Positions 1 to 6,899 of a stretch of DNA of 12,793 nucleotides are shown in pieces. The position numbers and the translations under genes are program-made. Under the pieces are notes generated by a model. It had not been told where the DNA came from and searched no databases. It saw only the letters and a program-made list of their open reading frames with translations. Within the stretch, counting starts at the first letter, position 1. Each line of letters begins with the position of its first letter. This stretch comes from JAKAQB01 sp035702855. GTDB lineage: Bacteria > Actinomycetota > Acidimicrobiia > Acidimicrobiales > Palsa-688. The stretch spans positions 1 to 12,793 of the forward strand of contig DASSZM010000158.1 in NCBI GenBank assembly GCA_035702855.1, read 5' to 3'.

Positions 1-2560
1 GCCCGGCGCCGACCCCGCCGGCGTCGCGCAGGGCGACCAGGCGGGGCGCCTCCGGCGGGGCGGGGGCCTCCTGGCCGTCCCGGTCCACCGGCGCCGGTCG
101 CCACGCCAGGCGGACGTCGAAGACCAGCCGGGCCCGGTCGCGCCACCGCAGCCGCCCGTCGACGCGGCGGCGGACCTCGGCGCCGGTGGCGGCGAGGTCG
201 GTCACGTCGCCCCCCCCGGCGGGGTCGCCCCAGCACACGGCGTCGACGGTGGTGGCCGCCGCCGCCAGCTCGCGGGCCAGGCGCCCGGTCGGGTCGAGCG
301 CCCAGCCCGCCCGCGCCCCGAAGCGGGGCGCCGACTCCCACACCTTGCGGCGGATGCCCACCGTCGCCAGGGCGTCGGTCATCTCCTCCCAGCGCAGCCA
401 GGCGGCGTCGGCGGTCCCGGGGCCGGCGGCGGCCAGGCGGCGCCGCCGCCGGCGCCGTCGCGTCGCCCGGGCCGTCACGTTGGCGGCCGCCAGCGCCGCC
501 CCCGCCGCCAGGAGGACGAGCAGCGCCCGCCCCACCCACGCCAGGTTGCTCTGGGCCGTCCGGGCGCCGAGGGCGGTCGGCAGCGTCGTCGGCGTCGGCG
601 TCAGCCCGGTGACGCCCGCCCCGGTACCGGGCCCGCCGGGGTGGCCCTGGGGCCGGACGCGGGGGAAGCTCGGCGCCGACGGGCCGCCACCGGCGTGGGG
701 GGCGCCGTCGGTCGGCGACCCCACGCCGGAGGGGCCGGTCGCCGTGGCTCCCGGGGAGGTGCCGGTGGAGTGCGGCCGGGTCGCCAGGATCCGGCTGGTG
801 TCCCCGGTGACGGCGGTGGCGCCCGGGATGGCGAACCCGGAGCCGGGGACGCCTTTCGTCGGCTCGAACGGCACCCAGCCGTAACGGGGGAACCACACCT
901 CCGGCCAGGTGTGCACGTCGGCGTCGGTGACCTGGTAGTGGTGCGGGCCGATCTTGCGGCCGGTGGTGAACCCGACCGCCAGGCGGGTCGGCAGGCCGAT
1001 CGAGCGGGCCAGCACGGCGTAGGAGCCCGCGAACTGCTGGCAGTAGCCGGTCCGGGTCGAGAACAGGAACGTCTCGATGGCGCCGATCCCCGAGCCGTCC
1101 ACCGGGGGGTGGAGGCTGTAGGTGAACTCCGGCCCGTAGAAGTAGTCCTGCAGCGCCAGCGCCCGGGCGTACTCGGTGTGGGCGTGGCGGACGATCCGGC
1201 GGGCCAGGGCGGCCACCGGCGGGGGGACCGACGCCGGCAGCGCCGTCGAGTCGGCCGGGAGGGTCCTCGGGTCGAGCGGGGGGGCGTGCTCGAGGTCGGC
1301 GGCGTTGAGGGTGGCGACGGTCTGCAGGGCGGTGACGGTGTAGGTGGACCCGTCGGCGGTGGCGTGCTTGGACAGCAGGCTGCCGGTGCCGGGGTTGTAC
1401 TGCACGTCCTGCACACCCCGCACGGCGACCGGGTCGAACGCCGACGGCAGCCAGGGGGAGTCCAGCGCCTGGATGCGGAAGCGCTCGTGGACCACCCGGG
1501 TGCCCTTCGGCACGGCGGAGCGGGCCCCCGAGCCCGGGAGATCGACCCGGAAGTCCCGGTACGAGGCCCGGCCCGCCTGCCACGTCCCGCCCGAGTAGAC
1601 GTCGAGGGTGGTGAGCTGCCAGTAGGCCGGCACCGAACTGGTGACGGTGAACACGTTGGCCTTGGCGTTGTGGGGCGCCAGGCGGGTGGACAGCGACACC
1701 ATCGGGCTGACGATGATGCGGGTGCCGCCGCCGAAGCTCTTCCAGCCGAACGGGCCCCGCCCGTCGGGCCCCGGCAGGCCGGCGGCGATCGCCGCCGCCA
1801 CCGCCGCCAGCGCCAGGATGCGGAACCCGACGCGCCCGGGCCGCTCGAGCGGCGGGGCCTCGACGCCACCGATCCACAGCGACGGGTCGGCGCTGGCGGC
1901 GGCGTGCTCGACGAGCAGGTGGATGCCGAGCACCACGATCTCGAACACGGTGGCCACGACCCGCCCCGCCGGCCCGCCGAGGACGCACCCGGCGAGGAAC
2001 AACGCCAGCATCGGCGCCGGCGCCCATGGGCGGGCGGGGCGGCGCCGGGCGCCCCGGAGCCAGGAGGCCGCCAGGCCGACGGCCCCGGCCCCGGCCGCCG
2101 TCGCCAGCAGGAAGGCGCGGGTCGGCACCACCGGCGGGGTGGAGTCGACGAACTGCGTGCCGAAGCTGTCGAGCACCCGGGTGACGGTGTCCCAGGTGTG
2201 GACCAGCGGCAGGCCGGCGGTCGTCGAGCCCGGCACGACGGTCCAGACCACGACGAGCAGCACGGCGAGGGCGTCGATGAGCATTGCCAGCGGCCGGGAC
2301 CGCACCAGCCGCCGGGTGAGCGCCCCGACGAGGACGGCCGCCACCGGCGGGGCGACGGCCGAGCCCTGCCACCCCTCGCCCCGGTAGACCCGCCCGAAGG
2401 CGAGGGCGGAGACCGTCGCCAGCAGCGCGAGGGTCAGGTCCGGCAGCCAGCCGGGCCACGACGGGGCGGGGCGCGCCTCGGGGGGCCGGGGCGGCCGCGC
2501 GGTGGGCGCGACGGGTCGGGCGGTCCCGCCGGGGGCAGGCCGCGAGGCGGTGGTGGTCAC
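1..2560 (-). CDS. TgpA-like membrane transglutaminase (DUF3488 / transglutaminase-core / DUF4129-like), C-terminus off the window
   Basis: Reading the minus strand from GTG 2560 gives an open frame of about 853 codons that runs off position 1, so the protein is incomplete. Residues ~40-262 hold about seven hydrophobic segments (roughly 40-57, 68-82, 91-110, 148-167, 182-197, 200-217, 245-262), as in the DUF3488 membrane part of TgpA. An extracytoplasmic stretch follows with the transglutaminase core: Cys507 in GYCQQFAGSYAVLARSIGLP, His550 in DADVHTWPEVWF and an acidic residue, Glu566, in GWVPFEPT. A Pro/Gly/Thr-rich linker (~580-670), a last membrane helix (~674-695), eight consecutive arginines (701-708) and a soluble tail resembling DUF4129 come next. 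The family is a Cys-protease-fold transglutaminase of the cell envelope; its substrate here is unknown. It is the last gene seen of a MoxR-DUF58-TgpA operon, 108 nt behind the DUF58 gene. No clear Shine-Dalgarno sequence precedes GTG 2560; an in-frame GTG at 2596 is an alternative start. Confidence 0.9.
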   Translation of the reverse strand, partial: MTTTASRPAPGGTARPVAPTARPPRPPEARPAPSWPGWLPDLTLALLATVSALAFGRVYRGEGWQGSAVAPPVAAVLVGALTRRLVRSRPLAMLIDALAVLLVVVWTVVPGSTTAGLPLVHTWDTVTRVLDSFGTQFVDSTPPVVPTRAFLLATAAGAGAVGLAASWLRGARRRPARPWAPAPMLALFLAGCVLGGPAGRVVATVFEIVVLGIHLLVEHAAASADPSLWIGGVEAPPLERPGRVGFRILALAAVAAAIAAGLPGPDGRGPFGWKSFGGGTRIIVSPMVSLSTRLAPHNAKANVFTVTSSVPAYWQLTTLDVYSGGTWQAGRASYRDFRVDLPGSGARSAVPKGTRVVHERFRIQALDSPWLPSAFDPVAVRGVQDVQYNPGTGSLLSKHATADGSTYTVTALQTVATLNAADLEHAPPLDPRTLPADSTALPASVPPPVAALARRIVRHAHTEYARALALQDYFYGPEFTYSLHPPVDGSGIGAIETFLFSTRTGYCQQFAGSYAVLARSIGLPTRLAVGFTTGRKIGPHHYQVTDADVHTWPEVWFPRYGWVPFEPTKGVPGSGFAIPGATAVTGDTSRILATRPHSTGTSPGATATGPSGVGSPTDGAPHAGGGPSAPSFPRVRPQGHPGGPGTGAGVTGLTPTPTTLPTALGARTAQSNLAWVGRALLVLLAAGAALAAANVTARATRRRRRRRRLAAAGPGTADAAWLRWEEMTDALATVGIRRKVWESAPRFGARAGWALDPTGRLARELAAAATTVDAVCWGDPAGGGDVTDLAATGAEVRRRVDGRLRWRDRARLVFDVRLAWRPAPVDRDGQEAPAPPEAPRLVALRDAGGVGAG

Positions 2561-2668
2561 TGCTGCGCCGGGCCCGGCGCCGCCGGGCGGGAGCACGCCA
2601 TCGCCGTCAGCCTGACGGATTCCGCCGGCGCGCGCCGGTCGCGGGGGCGCGCCCGCCGTCGGTGCGGG
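2561..2668 (-). other. 108-nt spacer between DUF58 gene and transglutaminase gene
   Basis: The DUF58 stop codon (TGA, 2671-2669) is in the same frame as the transglutaminase gene, and no stop lies between it and GTG 2560. The spacer could therefore partly encode an N-terminal extension of the transglutaminase from GTG 2596. I see no promoter or convincing terminator here, so the two genes are probably co-transcribed. Confidence 0.5.
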
Positions 2669-3964
2669 TCACCGCAGCGCCGCGTCGTTCCATGCGGTCG
2701 GGAAGTCCCGGCCGCCGCCGACCCGCACGACGCGGGCGCCGGGCGGGACGGCCGGGCCGCGGGGCCCCTCGGCGTGGGCGCCCGGCCCGGACCGGCCCCG
2801 GCCGCCGACCCCGCCGGGGCTGCCGCGGGCCTCGATCAGCACGACGGTCAGGGGGGTGCGGCGGCGCCGGCCGACCAGGCCCCGGAAGTCGGCGGTGTCG
2901 CACCGGTCGCTCGTGCAGACGATGGTGTGGTCGCTGCCGGCCAGCACGCCGGGGGTGATGCCGGCCGGGCCGGTGGCCGGCCCGTCCGGGCCGGGCTCGA
3001 CCGCTGCGCCCGGACCGAGCAGGGCGCCGCCGGCGTGCATGGCGGCGTTGGCGAGCTGGTCGAGGATCCGGACGCGCTGCCTCGGGCCGGACCCGAGCTG
3101 GGAGTCGGTGCCGTCGGTGGCGACGAGGCGGACCTGCAACCCGCGCCCGATGGCGTCGTCGGCGACGCTGGCGGCGGCCTCGAGCGCCGCCTCGAAGGCG
3201 GGCGGCGTCCAGACCGCCCGCCGCAGGTCCAGCACCAGCAGCACCCGCCCGAGCCGCTCGACCCGGTCCTCGCGCACGAGGAGCGTGTCGGCGCGCGCCG
3301 AGCTGGGCCAGTGGATCCGGCGGAAGTCGTCGCCCGGCACGTACTCGCGCAGGTCGGCGAACTCCTGGCCGCTGTCCTGGCTCACCGACGCCACCCCCTC
3401 CTGGCGCGAGGCGCGGGCGACGACGGGTGCCCGCAGCGCCAGCACCCGGGGATGGACGACCAGCCGGCTGGGTTCGCCGACGGGGCGGCGCCGGCGGGCC
3501 AGGCCGAAGGGGTCGTTGACCTCGGCGACGAGCGGCCCGACCCGGAAGCTGCCCCGCCGGAGCTCGGGCAGCTCGTAGCGCCCGGTGCGCGTCCCGCCCG
3601 GGCCGAGCGGCGCGAGCAGCTGGCGGGGCCCGGCGCCGTCGAAGGGGTCCTGCAGCGCCAGCAGCGGCGTCCGCCGGGGACCGCTGTTGCGCAGCCGCAG
3701 CTCCACGGCGTTGCGCCGGCCGGGCGCGGGCTGGGGCGGGTGGAGGCTGCGGTGCACGGCCAGCTGGTACGCCTGGCGGGAGGTCCAGACCCAGGCGCCG
3801 AGCACGGCGACGATGGCCGCCGTCGCCAGCCCCTCGAGCTCGGCGATGCCGAACAGCCTCCCGGCGATCAGGGCGGCGGCCCCGCCGCCGAGCAGCGTCC
3901 AGCCCCGCGACGTGAGGGCGGAGCGCAGGGAGCCGGCGTGGTCGGGGTCGGGGGCGTGGGCCAC
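2669..3964 (-). CDS. DUF58 domain-containing membrane-anchored protein
   Basis: The protein has 431 residues and starts at GTG 3964. Two hydrophobic segments near the N-terminus (~22-40 and ~44-60) suggest membrane anchoring. A beta-rich region then carries DPFGL (151-155), and the DUF58 signature follows at 201-224: EFADLREYVPGDD, then RRIHW, then SAR. After it comes a vWA-like fold beginning LLVLDL (~242-247). DUF58 proteins are almost always coded beside MoxR ATPases, and the vWA-like part is thought to be the partner or substrate contacted by the ATPase. The exact function is unknown. The gene lies 25 nt behind the MoxR stop codon, which fits an operon. No strong Shine-Dalgarno sequence is seen before the GTG, so translation may depend on coupling to the upstream gene. 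The C-terminal ~80 residues are Gly/Arg/Pro-rich and probably flexible. Confidence 0.9.
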   Translation of the reverse strand: MAHAPDPDHAGSLRSALTSRGWTLLGGGAAALIAGRLFGIAELEGLATAAIVAVLGAWVWTSRQAYQLAVHRSLHPPQPAPGRRNAVELRLRNSGPRRTPLLALQDPFDGAGPRQLLAPLGPGGTRTGRYELPELRRGSFRVGPLVAEVNDPFGLARRRRPVGEPSRLVVHPRVLALRAPVVARASRQEGVASVSQDSGQEFADLREYVPGDDFRRIHWPSSARADTLLVREDRVERLGRVLLVLDLRRAVWTPPAFEAALEAAASVADDAIGRGLQVRLVATDGTDSQLGSGPRQRVRILDQLANAAMHAGGALLGPGAAVEPGPDGPATGPAGITPGVLAGSDHTIVCTSDRCDTADFRGLVGRRRRTPLTVVLIEARGSPGGVGGRGRSGPGAHAEGPRGPAVPPGARVVRVGGGRDFPTAWNDAALR

Positions 3965-3989
3965 GGGGGAGGGTCGCGGGGTGGGGCGG

Positions 3990-4961
3990 TCAGGGCCGGG
4001 CGGCCGGCACCGGCACGCTGTGGAGGACGTCGGCCACGACCTCCTCGGCGCTGGTGGCGTTGAGCTCCGCCTCCGCCCCGAGCACGAGCCGGTGGGCGAG
4101 CACCGGGGCGGCGACGGCGCGGATGTCGTCGGGCACGACGTACTCCCGGCCGCTGGCGGCCGCCATCGTCTTGGCCACCGTCTGCAACGCGATCGTCGCC
4201 CGGGGCGACATCCCGAGCTCGACGGCGGGGTGGTTGCGGGTGGCGACGGCCAGGTCGACGACGTAGCCCCGCAGCGGGGGAGCGACGTACACGGCGTCGG
4301 CCAGCTCGCTGAGGAACGCCAGGTCGCCGGCGTCGGCGACCGGCTCGAGGTCGTCGGGGCCGAGGGAGCCGTGCGACTCGAGCATCGAGATCTCCGAGCT
4401 GCGGTCCGGGTAGCCGACGGTGAGGCGCACGAGGAAGCGATCGACCTGGCTCTCGGGCAGCGGGTAGGTCCCCTCGTGCTCCACCGGGTTCTGGGTGGCG
4501 ATCACGAGGAACGGCGACGGCAGCCGGTGGGTGCGCCCGTCGACGGTCACCTGCCGCTCCTCCATTGCCTCCAGCAGGGCGCTCTGGGTCTTGGGGGACG
4601 CCCGGTTGATCTCGTCGCCGAGGAGGATGTTGGTGAACACCGCCCCCGGGCGGAACCGGAACGTGGAGCTGTCCCGGTCGAACACCGACGAGCCGGTCAC
4701 GTCCGACGGCAGCAGGTCGGGGGTGAACTGGATGCGCTGCCACTCGAGGCGCACCGAGGAGGCCAGCGCCTTGGCGAGGCTGGTCTTGCCGACGCCGGGG
4801 ACGTCCTCGACGAGCAGATGGCCGCGCGACACCAGGCACATCAGCGCCAGGCGGACGGCGTCCTCCTTGCCGTGCAGGACCCGCCCGACGTTGTGGACGA
4901 TGGCGTCGAACAACGTGGCGAACTGCTCGACTCCAGCGTCCGCTACGTCCCGAGTCGCCAC
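3990..4961 (-). CDS. MoxR family AAA+ ATPase
   Basis: The protein has 323 residues. The start is GTG 4961, six nt after a perfect AGGAGG Shine-Dalgarno sequence; the frame stays open further upstream by chance, but that part has no family similarity. Walker A is VPGVGKTS (54-61), Walker B LLGDEINR (113-120), sensor 1 ATQN (155-158), and the arginine-finger segment EGTYPLPESQVDRF spans 163-176. The C-terminal lid helices include the SPRA motif typical of MoxR. Length and motif spacing are those of the MRP/MoxR branch. Such ATPases act as chaperone-like motors on vWA or DUF58 partners. Here the gene is first in an operon with a DUF58 gene and a TgpA-like transglutaminase, so a role in assembling or activating an envelope complex is likely, though its client is not shown by the sequence. 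Confidence 0.95.
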   Translation of the reverse strand: MATRDVADAGVEQFATLFDAIVHNVGRVLHGKEDAVRLALMCLVSRGHLLVEDVPGVGKTSLAKALASSVRLEWQRIQFTPDLLPSDVTGSSVFDRDSSTFRFRPGAVFTNILLGDEINRASPKTQSALLEAMEERQVTVDGRTHRLPSPFLVIATQNPVEHEGTYPLPESQVDRFLVRLTVGYPDRSSEISMLESHGSLGPDDLEPVADAGDLAFLSELADAVYVAPPLRGYVVDLAVATRNHPAVELGMSPRATIALQTVAKTMAAASGREYVVPDDIRAVAAPVLAHRLVLGAEAELNATSAEEVVADVLHSVPVPAARP

Positions 4962-4965
4962 GCCA

Positions 4966-4973
4966 GTCCTCCT
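4966..4973 (-). promoter_or_regulatory. Strong Shine-Dalgarno sequence of the MoxR gene
   Basis: The minus strand reads AGGAGGAC just upstream of GTG 4961, with six nt between AGGAGG and the start codon. This is the best ribosome binding site in the window. It fixes the start and rejects the much longer open frame that continues upstream to about 5561. Confidence 0.8.
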
Positions 4974-5081
4974 GTCGGCTTGCCCTCGCGAGCGTACCCC
5001 CCGACTCCGGGTACGGCGCCCGGTGCGACGCCGGTGAGGGCCCCGCGGTTGCGCGCCCTCCGGGGCGTTAGCGTCTCGGTG
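4974..5081. promoter_or_regulatory. Divergent promoter region between MoxR operon and ROK kinase
   Basis: The intergenic stretch between divergent genes must hold promoters for both. On the minus strand TACGCT (4996-4991) fits a TANNNT -10 element for the MoxR operon. On the plus strand TAGCGT (5069-5074) lies 7 nt before GTG 5082, where a transcript would start at or next to the start codon, suggesting a leaderless mRNA for the kinase gene. No matching -35 element at a good distance is clear on either strand, so these assignments are tentative. Confidence 0.35.
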
Positions 5082-5987
5082 GTGCAGCAACGCCCGCAGG
5101 TGCTGGCCGTCGACGTCGGCGCCACCAAGCTCGCCGCCGCGGTGGTGGACGGGCGGGGCACGCTGACCTGGCGGGCGCGCACGCCGACGCCGTCGACCAC
5201 CGACGCCGACGAGCTGTGGTCGGCCCTCGCCGACCTCGTCGCCGCCGCCCCGCCGGGGCCGGCGCTGTGCGGGATCGGCTGCGGCGGGCCGATGGACGTC
5301 CGGGCGGAGACGGTCTCGCCGCTCAACATCCCGGCGTGGCGGGACTTCCCCCTGCGGGCCCGGGTGGCGGCGGCCACCGGGCTGCCGACCTGGATCGACA
5401 ACGACGCCAAGGCGCTCGCCCTCGGCGAGGGCGTCCTCGGCGCCGCCGCCGGCACCGGCAACTTCGTGTCCCTGGTCGTCTCCAGCGGCGTCGGCGGCGG
5501 GATCGTGCTCGACGGCCGCCTGCTGGACGGGGCGGGCGGCAACGCCGGCCACCTCGGCCACCTCGTGGTCGAGCCCGGCGGCCGCCGGTGCGCCTGCGGG
5601 GCGCGCGGCTGCCTGGAGGCCGAGGCGAGCGGGATGTCGATCGCCGCCATCACCGGCCGGCCGGCGGCGGAGGCGCCCCCCGAGACGGTCGAGCGGGTCG
5701 GGACCCTGGTCGGGCGCGGCGTCGCCGACATCGCCAACCTCCTCGACCTGCGGCTCGCGACCGTCGCCGGGTCGGTTGCCCTCGGCTACGGCGACGCCTT
5801 CTTCGCCGCCGCCCAGGCCGAGATCGACCGCACCGCCCGGCTGTCGTTCTCCGCCGGGACCCGCATCGTCCCCTCCGGGCTCGGCGCCGACGGCCCGCTC
5901 GTCGGGGCGGCCGCCGTCGCCTGGTGGGGGGCGGGCGCGGTCAGCCTGGCCGGCGGGGTGGACCCGGTGAGCGGGGTGGGCCGGTGA
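5082..5987 (+). CDS. ROK family protein, probable sugar kinase
   Basis: The protein has 301 residues from GTG 5082; the adjacent in-frame GTG 5079 is equally possible. The phosphate-binding motif DVGATK lies at 11-16, the catalytic Asp in DNDAK at 106-110, a Gly-rich ATP-site segment SSGVGGG at 134-140, and the ROK zinc motif CACGARGCLE at 170-179 with the preceding GHLGH at 156-160. There is no N-terminal helix-turn-helix, so this is a kinase-type ROK protein and not a NagC/XylR-type repressor. It would phosphorylate a hexose with ATP in the cytoplasm. The usual ExGH substrate motif reads HLGH here, so glucose should not be assumed as the substrate. The gene overlaps the next one by 4 nt (GTGA), and its start may be leaderless. 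Confidence 0.88.
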   Translation: MQQRPQVLAVDVGATKLAAAVVDGRGTLTWRARTPTPSTTDADELWSALADLVAAAPPGPALCGIGCGGPMDVRAETVSPLNIPAWRDFPLRARVAAATGLPTWIDNDAKALALGEGVLGAAAGTGNFVSLVVSSGVGGGIVLDGRLLDGAGGNAGHLGHLVVEPGGRRCACGARGCLEAEASGMSIAAITGRPAAEAPPETVERVGTLVGRGVADIANLLDLRLATVAGSVALGYGDAFFAAAQAEIDRTARLSFSAGTRIVPSGLGADGPLVGAAAVAWWGAGAVSLAGGVDPVSGVGR

Positions 5988-6250
5988 GCGAGGCGCCCGT
6001 CTTCGGTCCGGCGGCCGTCGCCGCCGTGCTCGGCCGCCCCGGCCTGTGGCCGGTGGCGGCCCGGGTGCTCGCCACCCAGGCGCAGCCGGGGTGGTGGCGG
6101 CGGTGGCCGCCGGTGCCCCGCCTGCCCGACGCCTACGCCCACTTCCGTCGCCAGACGATGTGGGGCTCGGACGGCGGGGCCCGGCTCAGCGGACCGGAGG
6201 CGGTCGCCTACCTGCGGTGGGTGCGGGCGATGCAGCGGCGGAAGGTGTGA
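5984..6250 (+). CDS. Small conserved-looking protein of unknown function, coupled to the ROK gene
   Basis: This 88-residue reading frame begins at GTG 5984, whose last two bases plus the next A form the ROK gene stop codon (GTGA overlap), so translation is probably coupled. I do not recognise a named family. The protein has an Ala/Val-rich N-terminal half, a Trp-rich central motif PGWWRRWPPVPRLP (35-48), an aromatic segment YAHFRRQTMWG (51-61), and a predicted helix ending AYLRWVRAMQRRKV. The aromatic/Pro pattern looks like that of a small cytoplasmic conserved protein of actinobacteria and not like random GC-rich translation. There is no signal peptide, membrane span or zinc motif. A hairpin starts one nt after its stop codon, supporting this as the end of the transcript. 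Confidence 0.7.
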   Translation: MSEAPVFGPAAVAAVLGRPGLWPVAARVLATQAQPGWWRRWPPVPRLPDAYAHFRRQTMWGSDGGARLSGPEAVAYLRWVRAMQRRKV

Positions 6251-6251
6251 C

Positions 6252-6268
6252 CGTCCGGCGCCCGGACG
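6252..6268 (+). terminator. Hairpin just after the small gene, candidate transcription terminator
   Basis: CGTCCGG (6252-6258) and CCGGACG (6262-6268) form a perfect 7-bp stem with a 3-nt loop, starting one nt after the TGA at 6250. There is no T-tract, so it is not a textbook intrinsic terminator, but T-less hairpins at this position are common in GC-rich actinobacteria. A second GTCCGG/CCGGAC stem (6281-6286 with 6293-6298) lies in the next repeat copy. Confidence 0.45.
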
Positions 6269-6323
6269 CAAAGAGGCCCGGTCCGGCGGCGCCCGGACGC
6301 AAACAGGCCCGGTCCGGCGGCGC
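6253..6323 (+). repeat. Tandem direct repeat, two copies of 28 and 31 nt plus a partial third
   Basis: Copy A spans 6253-6280 and copy B 6281-6311. Both begin GTCCGGCG, contain GCCCGGACGCAAA and end AGGCCCG. They differ by a 3-nt insertion in B and one G-to-C change. A partial third copy of 12 nt follows (6312-6323). Because each unit also holds self-complementary GTCCGG/CCGGAC arms, the array could form one of several alternative hairpins. It lies wholly between genes. Confidence 0.8.
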
Positions 6324-6331
6324 GCGGTTGG

Positions 6332-6376
6332 TAGGGTTTGGGCGTGCACAGGGGATCCCGGCCGAGGCGACGGTAG
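6332..6376 (+). promoter_or_regulatory. Possible promoter and 10-codon leader peptide ahead of the HNH gene
   Basis: TAGGGT (6332-6337) fits a -10 element. The expected start of transcription, about 6 nt downstream, coincides with a GTG at 6344. From that GTG a frame of ten codons (VHRGSRPRRR) ends with TAG at 6374-6376, which overlaps the AGGGG (6375-6379) that serves as the Shine-Dalgarno sequence of the HNH gene. No good -35 hexamer is visible. This arrangement suggests a leaderless mini-ORF coupled to the downstream gene, but it rests on sequence pattern alone. Confidence 0.3.
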
Positions 6377-6386
6377 GGGCTCCCGC

Positions 6387-6899
6387 ATGTCGCAGGCGCT
6401 CGTACTCAACGCGACGTACGAGCCGCTCTGCGTGGTGTCGACCCGGCGGGCCCTGCTGCTGGTGCTCGACGGCAAGGCCGAGATGCTGGCCGCCACCGAC
6501 CGGGTGTTCCGGGCGGCGCGGCTGCGGATCGCCGAGCCGTCGGTCGTCCGGCTCTCCTACTACGTGAAGGTGCCCTACCAGGCCCGGGTGGCGCTCAACC
6601 GGCGGGCGGTGTTCGCCCGCGACGGCCACCGCTGCCAGTACTGCGGGGCGTCGGCGGAGAACATCGACCACGTGGTGCCCCGCTCCAAGGGCGGCCTGCA
6701 CGCCTGGGACAACGTGGTGGCAGCCTGCCGGCCGTGCAACACCCGCAAGCGGGACCGGCTGCTCGAGGACAGCGGGATGAAGCTGAAGCGCCCGCCGGCG
6801 GTGCCGCGGGAGCGCACCTGGATCCTCGTGGCCAGCGGCGCCATCCGCCCGGACTGGGAGCCGTACCTGGGGAGCGTCGCCGCGGGCCTCTCGGCGTGA
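6387..6899 (+). CDS. HNH endonuclease-fold protein
   Basis: The protein has 170 residues from ATG 6387, with AGGGG 7 nt upstream as ribosome binding site. The N-terminal part (MSQALVLNATYEPLCVVSTR, then an all-hydrophobic strand) is typical of a widespread small HNH family in actinobacteria and cyanobacteria. The HNH domain has a zinc knuckle CQYC (83-86), the core DHVVPRSKGG (94-103) with His95, WDNVVAAC (107-114) with Asn109, and the second knuckle CRPCN (114-118) followed by Lys121. Metal ligands and the catalytic His are all present, so nuclease activity is plausible. The cellular target is unknown; there is no neighbouring methylase, integrase or defence gene, so a housekeeping DNA or RNA processing role fits better than restriction. 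Its stop codon overlaps the start of the next gene by 4 nt. Confidence 0.92.
   Translation: MSQALVLNATYEPLCVVSTRRALLLVLDGKAEMLAATDRVFRAARLRIAEPSVVRLSYYVKVPYQARVALNRRAVFARDGHRCQYCGASAENIDHVVPRSKGGLHAWDNVVAACRPCNTRKRDRLLEDSGMKLKRPPAVPRERTWILVASGAIRPDWEPYLGSVAAGLSA

Noticed and set aside
601..1869. A 422-codon minus-strand frame within the transglutaminase gene
   Set aside because: It lies on the same strand but in a different frame from the conserved transglutaminase motifs and translates to Pro/Arg/Ser repeats.
641..4063. A 1140-codon open frame on the plus strand opposite the transglutaminase and DUF58 genes
   Set aside because: Its translation is low-complexity Gly/Arg/Ala with no recognisable domain, while the opposite strand encodes clear conserved proteins. 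Very high G+C makes stop codons rare in all frames.
3585..5081. A long plus-strand frame that would fuse about 500 residues to the ROK kinase
   Set aside because: The upstream part is antisense to DUF58 and MoxR and is low-complexity. ROK motifs begin immediately after GTG 5082.
4962..5561. Upstream extension of the MoxR frame to 523 residues
   Set aside because: The perfect AGGAGG six nt before GTG 4961 and the normal length of MoxR proteins fix the start. The extension is antisense to the ROK kinase.
6253..6323. CRISPR array
   Set aside because: The repeats are only two full copies directly abutting, with no spacers and no cas genes nearby.
6387..6899. HNH gene as a homing endonuclease or part of a restriction or defence island
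   Set aside because: There is no intron, intein, methylase, phage or transposase gene around it. Base composition matches its neighbours, and the family is common as a chromosomal single gene.
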